NCBI RefSeq assembly: GCF_007827955.1
Contig: NZ_VITR01000001.1
Coordinates: forward strand, 496,001 to 560,000
From: Nitrospirillum pindoramense
GTDB lineage: Bacteria > Pseudomonadota > Alphaproteobacteria > Azospirillales > Azospirillaceae
Reading direction: 5' to 3'
Length of the DNA: 64,000 bases
Part shown: in pieces, positions 57,437 to 64,000 of the stretch
Layout of the letters: each line of letters opens with the position of its first letter
Numbering within the stretch: the stretch's first letter is position 1
Translations under genes and position numbers: made by a program
Notes under the pieces: model-generated
The model's input: only the letters and a program-made list of their open reading frames with translations
Databases searched by the model: none
Told to the model about the DNA's origin: nothing

Positions 57437-58942
57437 TTGTCCGCCTTTGGGCGTCGACATCATCTGTTCTTGGCATATCGGGGGAGGCGACGCGCATCCC
57501 TCGCGGGCGCCCTGGTGGGCGCGGCGATGGTGGCCGGGCTGGTCCTGTTTTCGCCCTATGCCGTTTCTCCGGCGGCGGCCGGCAGCCTCGGCACCCTGGG
57601 GGCCATGGACCTGGCGCAGGCACAGTCGTTGCGCATGCCCTCCGTCCCCAACCGCAGCGCCGTCCTGGCCGTGCGACTGGGCTTGCAGGGGGACCAGACC
57701 CGCTTCGTGTTGGAGATGAGCGCCCGCACCGATTACCACGTCACCACCTCCGTCAGCCCGACGCAGGTGGTGATCGACCTGCCGGCCGTGACCTGGCAGG
57801 CGGCGCTGCCCGGCGCCGGCCGGGGCCTGGTCAAGGCGGTGCGCATGACCAACAGCCTGACCGGTTCCGCCCAGGTGGTGCTGGAAACTGATGGCCCGGT
57901 GCGCGTGATCAACGCCGATTTCCTGCCGGCGCGGGACGGCCATCCGCCCCGCCTGGTGCTGGATCTGGCCCATGGCGACCTTGGCAGCCTGATGGCGGCC
58001 GTCGCCGGGCCGTCCGCCCCGCCGCCACCGCCCACCACCCGGGCGGAGGAAACGCCCGCCGTCGCCGTCCTGCCGGAGGCGTCGCGAACCGAGGCGCCTT
58101 CGGGAGGAGGGGTGCCGGTGGGGACGGGGGGGGCCGTGGTGCCGGCCGCCAACCGCATCGGCGCCTTGCCGCCCGAGCCGCCGCCCAAGGCGGCCCCGGT
58201 GGTGGTGGTGCCGCCGGCGCCAGGGGCCAAGCCCACCCTGCGCGACCGCACGCCCCTGATCGTTCTGGACCCCGGCCATGGCGGCGACGACCCCGGTGCC
58301 ACCGCCGTCACCGGGGTCTATGAGAAGGACATCACGCTGGCCACCGCCCGGGTGCTGGCCCGCGCGCTGGAGGCCACCGGCCGCTATCGCGTGGCGCTGA
58401 CGCGGGACAGCGATGTCTTCATCCCCCTGCGTGACCGGCCAGGCAAGGCGCGGGCGCTGGGTGCCGACCTGTTCATCTCCCTGCATGCCGACATCGTGGT
58501 GGGCCGGTCCGTGCGCGGCCTGTCGGTCTACACCCTGTCGGACAGGGCCACCGACCGTGAGGCCGACATGCTGGCCCAGCGCGAGAACCGGTCCGACGCC
58601 ATCGCCGGCCTGGATCTGGCGGACCAGAGCACTCAGGTCGCCAGCATCCTGATCGACCTGGCGCAGCGCGACACCCGCAACCAGTCGCGGCGCCTGGCTA
58701 ACCTGGTGGTGGAGTCGGTGGGGCGGGACATCGCGCTGCTGAATTCGCCCTTACGCTCCGCCGGCTTCGCCGTGCTGACGGCGCCGGACGTGCCGGCCAT
58801 CCTGGTGGAGATGGGCTACCTGTCCCATCCCACCGACGCCCGCCTGTTGACCGCGGACAGCCACCGCCGGCGCTTCGCCGCCGACATGGTGCGCGCCATC
58901 GACAGTTATTTCGGGCCCCGACGGCCCGCTTCGCGCAAATAA
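57437..58942 (+). CDS. N-acetylmuramoyl-L-alanine amidase (AmiC-like, AMIN + Amidase_3)
   Basis: I use a TTG start at 57437, with GGGGGG eight bases upstream, giving 501 residues; the frame remains open upstream, but without a ribosome site. A signal-anchor region (RRRASLAGALVGAAMVAGLVLFSPYAVSPAAAG) is followed by an AMIN domain (about 65-180), a Pro/Ala linker and an Amidase_3 catalytic domain (about 270-500). Zinc ligands are DPGHGG, GVYEKD (Glu) and SLHAD, and the catalytic Glu is in VEMGYLS. It cleaves septal peptidoglycan at the lactyl-amide bond during daughter cell separation. The next gene, a penicillin-binding protein, is co-directional, 147 bases on. Confidence 0.92.
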   Translation: MSAFGRRHHLFLAYRGRRRASLAGALVGAAMVAGLVLFSPYAVSPAAAGSLGTLGAMDLAQAQSLRMPSVPNRSAVLAVRLGLQGDQTRFVLEMSARTDYHVTTSVSPTQVVIDLPAVTWQAALPGAGRGLVKAVRMTNSLTGSAQVVLETDGPVRVINADFLPARDGHPPRLVLDLAHGDLGSLMAAVAGPSAPPPPPTTRAEETPAVAVLPEASRTEAPSGGGVPVGTGGAVVPAANRIGALPPEPPPKAAPVVVVPPAPGAKPTLRDRTPLIVLDPGHGGDDPGATAVTGVYEKDITLATARVLARALEATGRYRVALTRDSDVFIPLRDRPGKARALGADLFISLHADIVVGRSVRGLSVYTLSDRATDREADMLAQRENRSDAIAGLDLADQSTQVASILIDLAQRDTRNQSRRLANLVVESVGRDIALLNSPLRSAGFAVLTAPDVPAILVEMGYLSHPTDARLLTADSHRRRFAADMVRAIDSYFGPRRPASRK

Positions 58943-59089
58943 GCCATAATCGTGTCGCGTTAGCTTCCCGCGGCAGTCGTGCGCCTGGGGCATGCGCGCC
59001 GCCGCCGGCCGGACGGCGACAGGGCGGGCGCTTCCTGCTAGGGTGCCGCGATCTTTTGGTCTTATCGCCTGCGGGTGTCGGTCGGTTCC

Positions 59090-61543
59090 ATGCGCATTAT
59101 CGTCAAGCTGTTGGTCGTGCTGTTGATTCTGGCGGGGGCCGGCTGCGTCGGCGTCTACCTGGGCTATCGCCATTACGCGGCCGACCTGCCGGACTATCAC
59201 CAGCTGGTGGATTATCAGCCGCCCACAGCCACGCGGGTGCAGGCCGGCGACGGCCGGCTGATCGCGGAGTTCGCGGCGGAGCGGCGGGTGTTCGTGCCCA
59301 TCAGCCTGATCCCCAAGCGCGTGCGCCAGGCCTTCGTCTCGGCCGAGGATCAGAACTTCTACCAGCACGGTGGCGTCGACTGGCTGGCCATCGCCCGTGC
59401 CATGGCCACCAACGTGGAACGGGTGGGGCAGGACCGGCGGCCCATCGGCGCCAGCACCATCACCCAGCAGGTGACGCGCTTGTTCCTGCTGAACAACGAG
59501 GTCAGCTACGTACGCAAGATCAAGGAGGCCATCCTCTCCTACCGGATCGAGGACGCGCTCTCCAAGGACCGCATCCTGGAGCTGTACCTGAACGAGATTT
59601 TCCTCGGCAACCGCTCCTTCGGCGTCGCGGCCGCCGCGCTGAACTACTTCAACAAGTCGCTGGATGAGCTGACGGTGGATGAGGCGGCCTTCCTGGCCAG
59701 TCTGCCCAAGGCGCCGGACCGTTATTACCGCGACCGCTTCCACGATGCCGCCATCGCCCGCCGCAACTACGTGCTGGGCCGCATGGCGGAGGATGGCTAC
59801 ATCACCACCGCCGAGGCCAAGGAGGCGCAAGGTCGGCCGCTGACCTTCCGCGACCGTCATGCCGAAGGCCAGGTCGATGCCGATTACTTCGTGGAGGAGG
59901 TGCGGCGCGAGCTGCTGTCCGTCTACGGCGAGTCCAAGCTGTATGAGGGCGGCCTGTCCATCCGCACCACCCTCGACCCCAAGCTGCAGCAGGCGGCTGT
60001 GGAGGCCCTGCGCCATGGGCTGGAGGCGTTCGACCGCCGCAAGGGCTGGCGTGGCCCCGTGGCTCACCTGGAAGGCCCGGCCAACTGGCAGGACCAGCTG
60101 GCCAAGGCGACCCTGCCGGCCGGTGGCGAACGCTGGCAGTTGGCCGTCGTGCTGAAGGCTGACGGGGAAGAGGCCGCCATCGGCCTGAAGGACGGCAGCC
60201 AGGGCAAGCTGCAGCCGGCCGACGTGCGCTGGGCCAAGCGCGCCACCGCCCTCACCGCCGGCGATCTGATCATGGTCGAACCGGCGATGTCGGAGGCCAA
60301 GCCGGCGTCGAAGGGCCAGAAGGCGGAAGAACCGGCGCCCATGCCCGGCGTCTACGCCCTGCGCCAGATTCCTGAGCTGCAAGGCGCTGTCGTGGCCATG
60401 GACCCGCGCACCGGCCGCGTCCTGGCCATGAGCGGTGGCTTCAGCGCCCGCATCAGCGCCTTCAACCGTGCCACCCAGGCCAACCGCCAGCCCGGTTCCG
60501 CCTTCAAGCCCTTCGTCTACCTGGCCGCCTTGGACCGGGGCTTCACCCCCTCCAGCCTGGTGCTGGACGCGCCCTTCTCGCTGGAGCAGGGGCCGGGGCA
60601 GGAGAAGTGGCGGCCCAGCAACTACACCGATCAGTTCTATGGCCCCACGCCGCTGCGCGTGGGCATCGAGAAGTCGCGCAACGTCATGACCGTGCGCTTG
60701 GCGCAGAACATCGGCATGCCGGCGGTGGTGAATGAGGCCAAGCTGTTCGGCATCAGCGACCATCTGGCGCCGGAACTGTCCATGGCGCTGGGTGCCGGTG
60801 AAACCACGGTGCTGAAGCTGACCACCGCCTACGCCATGCTGGACAATGGCGGCAAGCGCATTACCCCCACCTTCGTCGACCGGGTGCAGGACGCCAGCGG
60901 CAAGACCATCTACCGCCACGACCAGCGGGCCTGCGAGGGTTGCCAGCTGACGCCCGGTTCCGTCGCCGCAGGCGCCGACGTCGGTGCTGTGCCGGATGTG
61001 CCCGACACGCGTGAACAGATCGAGGACCCCCGCACCGTCTACCAGATCGTCAACATCCTGCAGGGCGTGGTCGATCGCGGCACGGCGGCGGCGCTGCGGG
61101 TGCTGGGCAAGACACTGGCAGGCAAGACCGGCACCACCAACGACAGCCAGGACGCCTGGTTCGTCGGCTTCTCCCCCGACCTGGTGTTCGGCGTCTTCAC
61201 CGGTTATGACCAGCCGCGCTCCCTGGGCGACCATGAGACGGGCGCCTCGGTCGCCGTACCCATCTTCAAGGAGTTCATGGAGACGGCGCTGGCCGACAAG
61301 CCCTCGCTGCCCTTCCGCGTGCCGCCCGGCGTGCGCCTGGTGCGCGTGAACCCTGAGACCGGCCGCTTGGCCGAACCTGGCGACCGCAAAGCCATCTGGG
61401 AAGCCTTCATCCCCGGCACCGAGCCCAAGGGCGGCGAAGGCGTGCTGGATGGCGGCGACGGCGGCAGCGTCTGGGTGCAGGCCACCCCGGCGGCGCAGCA
61501 GCAGGGGACACAGATGGGAACCGGAACCGGGACTGTGTACTAA
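59090..61543 (+). CDS. mrcA: Class A penicillin-binding protein (PBP1a type)
   Basis: The product has 817 residues from the ATG at 59090; a GTG at 59075 is possible. A signal anchor (IIVKLLVVLLILAGAGCVGVYL) leads to the GT51 transglycosylase with SAEDQNFYQHGGVDWLAIARA (catalytic Glu, about 85), GASTITQQVTRLFLL and KIKEAILSYRIE. The transpeptidase has QPGSAFKPFVYLAAL (SxxK, about 470), KSRNVMTVRL (SxN) and AGKTGTTND (KTG, about 679). An OB-like insertion lies between. It polymerises and cross-links peptidoglycan at the lateral wall. A Gly/Thr-rich tail ends the protein. Co-directional with the amidase. Confidence 0.94.
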   Translation: MRIIVKLLVVLLILAGAGCVGVYLGYRHYAADLPDYHQLVDYQPPTATRVQAGDGRLIAEFAAERRVFVPISLIPKRVRQAFVSAEDQNFYQHGGVDWLAIARAMATNVERVGQDRRPIGASTITQQVTRLFLLNNEVSYVRKIKEAILSYRIEDALSKDRILELYLNEIFLGNRSFGVAAAALNYFNKSLDELTVDEAAFLASLPKAPDRYYRDRFHDAAIARRNYVLGRMAEDGYITTAEAKEAQGRPLTFRDRHAEGQVDADYFVEEVRRELLSVYGESKLYEGGLSIRTTLDPKLQQAAVEALRHGLEAFDRRKGWRGPVAHLEGPANWQDQLAKATLPAGGERWQLAVVLKADGEEAAIGLKDGSQGKLQPADVRWAKRATALTAGDLIMVEPAMSEAKPASKGQKAEEPAPMPGVYALRQIPELQGAVVAMDPRTGRVLAMSGGFSARISAFNRATQANRQPGSAFKPFVYLAALDRGFTPSSLVLDAPFSLEQGPGQEKWRPSNYTDQFYGPTPLRVGIEKSRNVMTVRLAQNIGMPAVVNEAKLFGISDHLAPELSMALGAGETTVLKLTTAYAMLDNGGKRITPTFVDRVQDASGKTIYRHDQRACEGCQLTPGSVAAGADVGAVPDVPDTREQIEDPRTVYQIVNILQGVVDRGTAAALRVLGKTLAGKTGTTNDSQDAWFVGFSPDLVFGVFTGYDQPRSLGDHETGASVAVPIFKEFMETALADKPSLPFRVPPGVRLVRVNPETGRLAEPGDRKAIWEAFIPGTEPKGGEGVLDGGDGGSVWVQATPAAQQQGTQMGTGTGTVY

Positions 61544-61644
61544 GCGTGCCTCAGGCGCCGGCAGGACATCCGGTCCTTGGCTGTCCTCGGTTTCCAGTCC
61601 ACTTCGTTACCCGGAAACCTCCGGCTGCCGCTATCGCGTCCAAC

Positions 61645-61662
61645 GGCGTGACGGCTCACGCC
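61645..61662 (+). terminator. Small hairpin after the penicillin-binding protein gene
   Basis: GGCGTGA at 61645-61651 and TCACGCC at 61656-61662 form a 7-bp stem with a 4-base loop, about 100 bases past the stop. There is no T-run, so it is a weak candidate. Confidence 0.4.
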
Positions 61663-61672
61663 GCCGGCCGGT

Positions 61673-61710
61673 GAAAAAAAACGGGCCGCCCGGTGATGGG
61701 GCGGCCCGTT
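61673..61710 (-). terminator. Intrinsic terminator after the SDR gene
   Basis: On the minus strand, an 11-bp stem (61680-61690 with 61700-61710) is followed by eight T (complement of 61674-61681). It is 18 bases past the SDR stop and is a canonical Rho-independent terminator. Confidence 0.93.
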
Positions 61711-61727
61711 CCGTTTCGCGCTATCGC

Positions 61728-62531
61728 TTACGCGGCCGGCTTCAGGCGGGCGGCGGCGCTGGCATGGGACAGGTTGGGCTTCAGCTTCTGGCGGGCGTCC
61801 TCATAGGCCTGCCAGTCAGCGGCATCAGGCAGGGCAGGGATGGTGATCAGTTCACCTTGGTCCAGGCCCGCCAGCGCGGCGTCCACCATCTCCTCCGCCG
61901 GCATCACGATCTCCTGCGGTAGGTGTTCCACCGGCACGCCGGCCACGCCCCAGAACTCCGTCCGCGTGGCGCCAGGCAGCACGGCCTGGGCACGCAGGCC
62001 CTTGCCCGCCAGCTCATGGTGCAGCGACTGGGTGAAGGCGACGACGAAGGCCTTGGTGCCGCCGTAGGTACCGTTCAGGATCTCCGGCGCGATGCCGGCG
62101 ATGGAGGCGATGTTGATCACCAGGCCCCCGCCGCGCTTCACCAGGCCGGGCACGGCGGCGTAGGTCAGGCGGGTCAGGGCGGTGACGTTCAGCTGGATCA
62201 TAGCTTCCATGGCGTCCACATCCGCGTCCAGCAGCGGTGCCGTGGCACCCACGCCGGCATTGTTCACCAGGGCGGTGATGCGGGCGTCCTCACGCAGGCG
62301 GGCTTCCACGGCGCGCAGGTCGCTGGCCTTGGTCAGGTCGGCGGCCAGCACCTCCACCGTGCGGCCGGTTTCGGCGGCCAGGCGCTGGGCCCGCTCCTGA
62401 AGGCGGCCGGCGTTACGCGCCACCAGGATCAGGTCATAGCCGCGGCGGGCCAGACGGTCGGCATAGATGGCGCCGATGCCGGAGGAGGCGCCGGTGACGA
62501 CAGCGGTACCTTTGGTGGAAATGGTGCTCAT
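61728..62531 (-). CDS. SDR-family oxidoreductase
   Basis: The product has 267 residues. TGASSGIGAIYADRLARRGYDLILVARN is the classical coenzyme motif, with an Arg following beta-2 that favours NADPH. NNAGVGA is at about 90. IASIAG contains the catalytic Ser, and YGGTKAFV the catalytic Tyr and Lys. A longer C-terminal helix region (PALPDAADWQAYEDARQKLKPNLSHASAAARLKPA) is typical of a DltE-like or YqjQ-like branch. The substrate is unknown. The gene is divergent from a GlxA-family AraC regulator, 153 bases away, which may control it in response to an inducer (inference). Confidence 0.93.
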   Translation of the reverse strand: MSTISTKGTAVVTGASSGIGAIYADRLARRGYDLILVARNAGRLQERAQRLAAETGRTVEVLAADLTKASDLRAVEARLREDARITALVNNAGVGATAPLLDADVDAMEAMIQLNVTALTRLTYAAVPGLVKRGGGLVINIASIAGIAPEILNGTYGGTKAFVVAFTQSLHHELAGKGLRAQAVLPGATRTEFWGVAGVPVEHLPQEIVMPAEEMVDAALAGLDQGELITIPALPDAADWQAYEDARQKLKPNLSHASAAARLKPAA

Positions 62532-62684
62532 GATCCGGTTTCCTTTCGCTTGGACACCGGCGGGCCGCCGGCGTTGACAAGGGAAAGATAGCGGCGCAGG
62601 GTCTTGTCACGAATGTCATTGATGCCACTTTTCAGGACATATCGCTGCCCACCCTGACCTGATCCCCTGATCTGGAGAGCCCCC

Positions 62685-63623
62685 ATGCGCCGTGTCGGTG
62701 TTGTCGTCTTCCCCGGTTTCCAGATCCTGGATCTCGTGGTCGTCACGGTGTTCGAGGTGGCGAACATCCTCGCCGGCCGGCCGGTCTATGACGTGCATCT
62801 GGTGTCGGAGATGGGGGGGATGGTGGTCAGCTCCTCCGGCGTGGCGGTGCAGGCCCAACCGCCGGGGGACCTCAGTTATGACACGCTCATGGTCGCCGGC
62901 GCCCTGGACTTGGCTGTGGTACCTGCCAGCCTGGCGGTGTTCGTCCGCGGGGCGGCCCGCGTCTCCCGCCGCACCGCCAGCATTTGCACGGGCGCCGCCA
63001 TCCTGGCGCGCGCTGGCCTGCTGGAAGGGCGGCGGGTTACGACCCACTGGCTGGTGGCCCGTGCCCTGCAGCGGGAATTCCCCACCCTGCGCATGGAGGA
63101 GGACCGCATCTTCATCCAGGACGGCCCCATCTGGACCTCGGCCGGCATGACCGCCGGCATCGACCTGGCGCTGGCGCTGGTGGAGGAGGATCTGGGCGCC
63201 GACATCTCCCGCGCGGTGGCGCGCAAGATGGTGGTGTATCACCGCCGCCCGGGCGGGCAGTCCCAGTTCTCCGCCCTGCTGGAACTGGAACCGCGCTCCG
63301 ACCGCATCCAGACGGTGCTGCGCTACGCCCGCGAGAACCTGAAGGAGGATCTGTCGGTGGAGCGGCTTGCCGAGGTGGCGCACCTCAGCCCCCGGCAGTT
63401 CAGCCGCGCCTTCCATGCCGAAACCGGCCAGTCACCCGCCAAGGCGGTGGAGAATTTGCGCTTGGAGGCCGCGCGCGTGCTGATGGAGGAGGGGCGCCAT
63501 CCCATCGAGATCATCGTGCGCGAAACCGGCTTTGGCGACCGGGAGCGTATGCGCCGCGCCTTCCTGCGCGCCTTCGGCCAGCCGCCCCAGGCCTTCCAGC
63601 GGACCGCGCGGCTCAGCGCCTGA
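62685..63623 (+). CDS. GlxA-family AraC-type transcriptional regulator (DJ-1/PfpI + HTH)
   Basis: The product has 312 residues. The N-terminal DJ-1/PfpI domain (about 1-170) begins RRVGVVVFPGFQILDLVVVTVFEVAN and contains ASICTGAAILARAGLLEGRRVTTHW, with the cysteine in the usual nucleophile place. The C-terminal AraC domain (about 205-305) reads ENLKEDLSVERLAEVAHLSPRQFSRAFHAETGQSPAKAVENLRLEAARVLMEE and ETGFGDRERMRRAFLRAFGQPPQAFQR. It would sense a small molecule and activate transcription. It is divergent from the SDR gene. A 20-bp palindrome follows its stop. Confidence 0.94.
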   Translation: MRRVGVVVFPGFQILDLVVVTVFEVANILAGRPVYDVHLVSEMGGMVVSSSGVAVQAQPPGDLSYDTLMVAGALDLAVVPASLAVFVRGAARVSRRTASICTGAAILARAGLLEGRRVTTHWLVARALQREFPTLRMEEDRIFIQDGPIWTSAGMTAGIDLALALVEEDLGADISRAVARKMVVYHRRPGGQSQFSALLELEPRSDRIQTVLRYARENLKEDLSVERLAEVAHLSPRQFSRAFHAETGQSPAKAVENLRLEAARVLMEEGRHPIEIIVRETGFGDRERMRRAFLRAFGQPPQAFQRTARLSA

Positions 63624-63631
63624 CGGTGCCT

Positions 63632-63651
63632 GATTAAAATCGATTTTAATC
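63632..63651. promoter_or_regulatory. Perfect 20-bp palindrome downstream of the GlxA-type regulator
   Basis: GATTAAAATC and its reverse complement sit directly together with no spacer, at 63632-63651. AT-rich in a GC-rich genome, it starts 9 bases past the regulator stop and 63 bases before the ATG of the next gene. It may be an operator for that gene. It is a poor terminator because the stem has no loop. Confidence 0.55.
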
Positions 63652-63713
63652 GGAGGGGTAACGGGCCCGATATATACGAGAAAATATAACGAAGCCCCAT
63701 AAGGACCCTCATC

Positions 63714-64000
63714 ATGATCCGCCCCACCGCCATAGGCGCCGTGGTGTCAAGCGTGCTTGCCTTTGGCGCGCTGACTGGCACGGCCTACGCCCAGAGCACC
63801 GACGTCCTCAGCGATTACTTCAACAACTGGTACGCCCGCGTCGATCAGGCCCAATCCAGCCAGCCTGGCTGGGTGACGCCGCTGGTCACCGTGACCCCCC
63901 GGCTGGAGCAGGAGTTCCGCTTCGACCAACTGAACCAGTACCAAGGCACCGGCGCCATGGTCCGTAACTATGGCGGCGGCAAGGGCCTGGAACTGATTCC
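63714..64000 (+). CDS. Secreted hypothetical protein, 5' part (cut by window end)
   Basis: The frame is open to the last base, giving 95 residues plus a partial codon. The ATG follows AAGGACC about nine bases upstream. A signal peptide (MIRPTAIGAVVSSVLAFGALTGTAYA) ends before QSTDVLSDYF. The mature part begins DYFNNWYARVDQAQSSQPGWVTPLVTVTPRLEQEFRFDQLNQY and continues MVRNYGGGKGLELI. It has the look of a periplasmic or outer-membrane protein of unknown role; the aromatic and beta-rich start fits a barrel or sandwich. Family assignment needs the missing C-terminal part. It follows the 20-bp palindrome. Confidence 0.75.
   Translation, partial: MIRPTAIGAVVSSVLAFGALTGTAYAQSTDVLSDYFNNWYARVDQAQSSQPGWVTPLVTVTPRLEQEFRFDQLNQYQGTGAMVRNYGGGKGLELI

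Noticed and set aside
1-64000. CRISPR array, tRNA, rRNA, prophage or insertion sequence
   Set aside because: I looked for regularly spaced repeats, cloverleaf-like segments, transposase or integrase motifs and terminal inverted repeats and saw none; a tRNAscan or IS search would be needed for certainty.

Overview
The window is a GC-rich chromosomal segment of a Gram-negative bacterium. It has outer-membrane porins, two TonB-dependent receptors, a Lol-type lipoprotein complement, an RNase E with a long acidic insert, and an RpoE-ChrR sigma/anti-sigma pair. Together these point to an alphaproteobacterium. Nitrospirillum, Azospirillum or a relative in the Rhodospirillales is my best guess, but that is inference from gene style only. 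No rRNA, tRNA, CRISPR array, prophage or recognisable insertion sequence is visible. Coding density is high and most genes sit in short operons on both strands.

Region 1-5.3 kb: the end of a thiolase and a FadB-type fused enoyl-CoA hydratase/3-hydroxyacyl-CoA dehydrogenase (beta-oxidation), a small secreted protein and a large porin behind an unusual AT-rich leader. Region 5.7-15.8 kb: a compositionally distinct calcineurin-like phosphatase, a SnoaL-like protein, then a tannase/feruloyl-esterase, TonB receptor, tandem-GntR regulator and divergent MHS transporter. That last group looks like an aromatic-ester uptake and degradation locus. Region 16-30.4 kb: a large wHTH-ATPase-TPR regulator, a TetR regulator, single metabolic enzymes (SDR, Gfo/Idh, RibH, MaoC), two drug-efflux systems (a lone DHA2 permease and hxlR-emrA-emrB with a clear operator), an orphan catalase C-terminal-domain protein and an EAL phosphodiesterase.

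Region 30.5-39.9 kb: a MauG-type di-haem peroxidase divergent from an AcpA-type phosphatase, an outer-membrane barrel, a PPTase, a TonB receptor behind a cobalamin riboswitch, and a RhlE helicase. Region 39.8-45.7 kb: a singlet-oxygen-type stress module. rpoE-chrR, a divergent DUF1365-cyclopropane-synthase operon and a DUF2177 membrane protein each lie behind the same promoter core, CTGATCCG-N14/15-CGTATAGA. These three matching promoters are the best-supported system-level signal here. A heavily structured 150-200 bp intergenic element follows the cfa gene.

Region 45.7-64 kb: housekeeping and envelope genes. They comprise a TauE/SafE-like protein, a GNAT-hydrolase pair, RidA, a four-gene lipid A/polyprenyl-sugar operon (GT2, LAB_N, ArnT-like, PAP2), nicotinamidase, RNase E, an AMIN-amidase, a class A penicillin-binding protein, an SDR enzyme divergent from a GlxA-type AraC regulator, and the start of a secreted protein cut by the window end.
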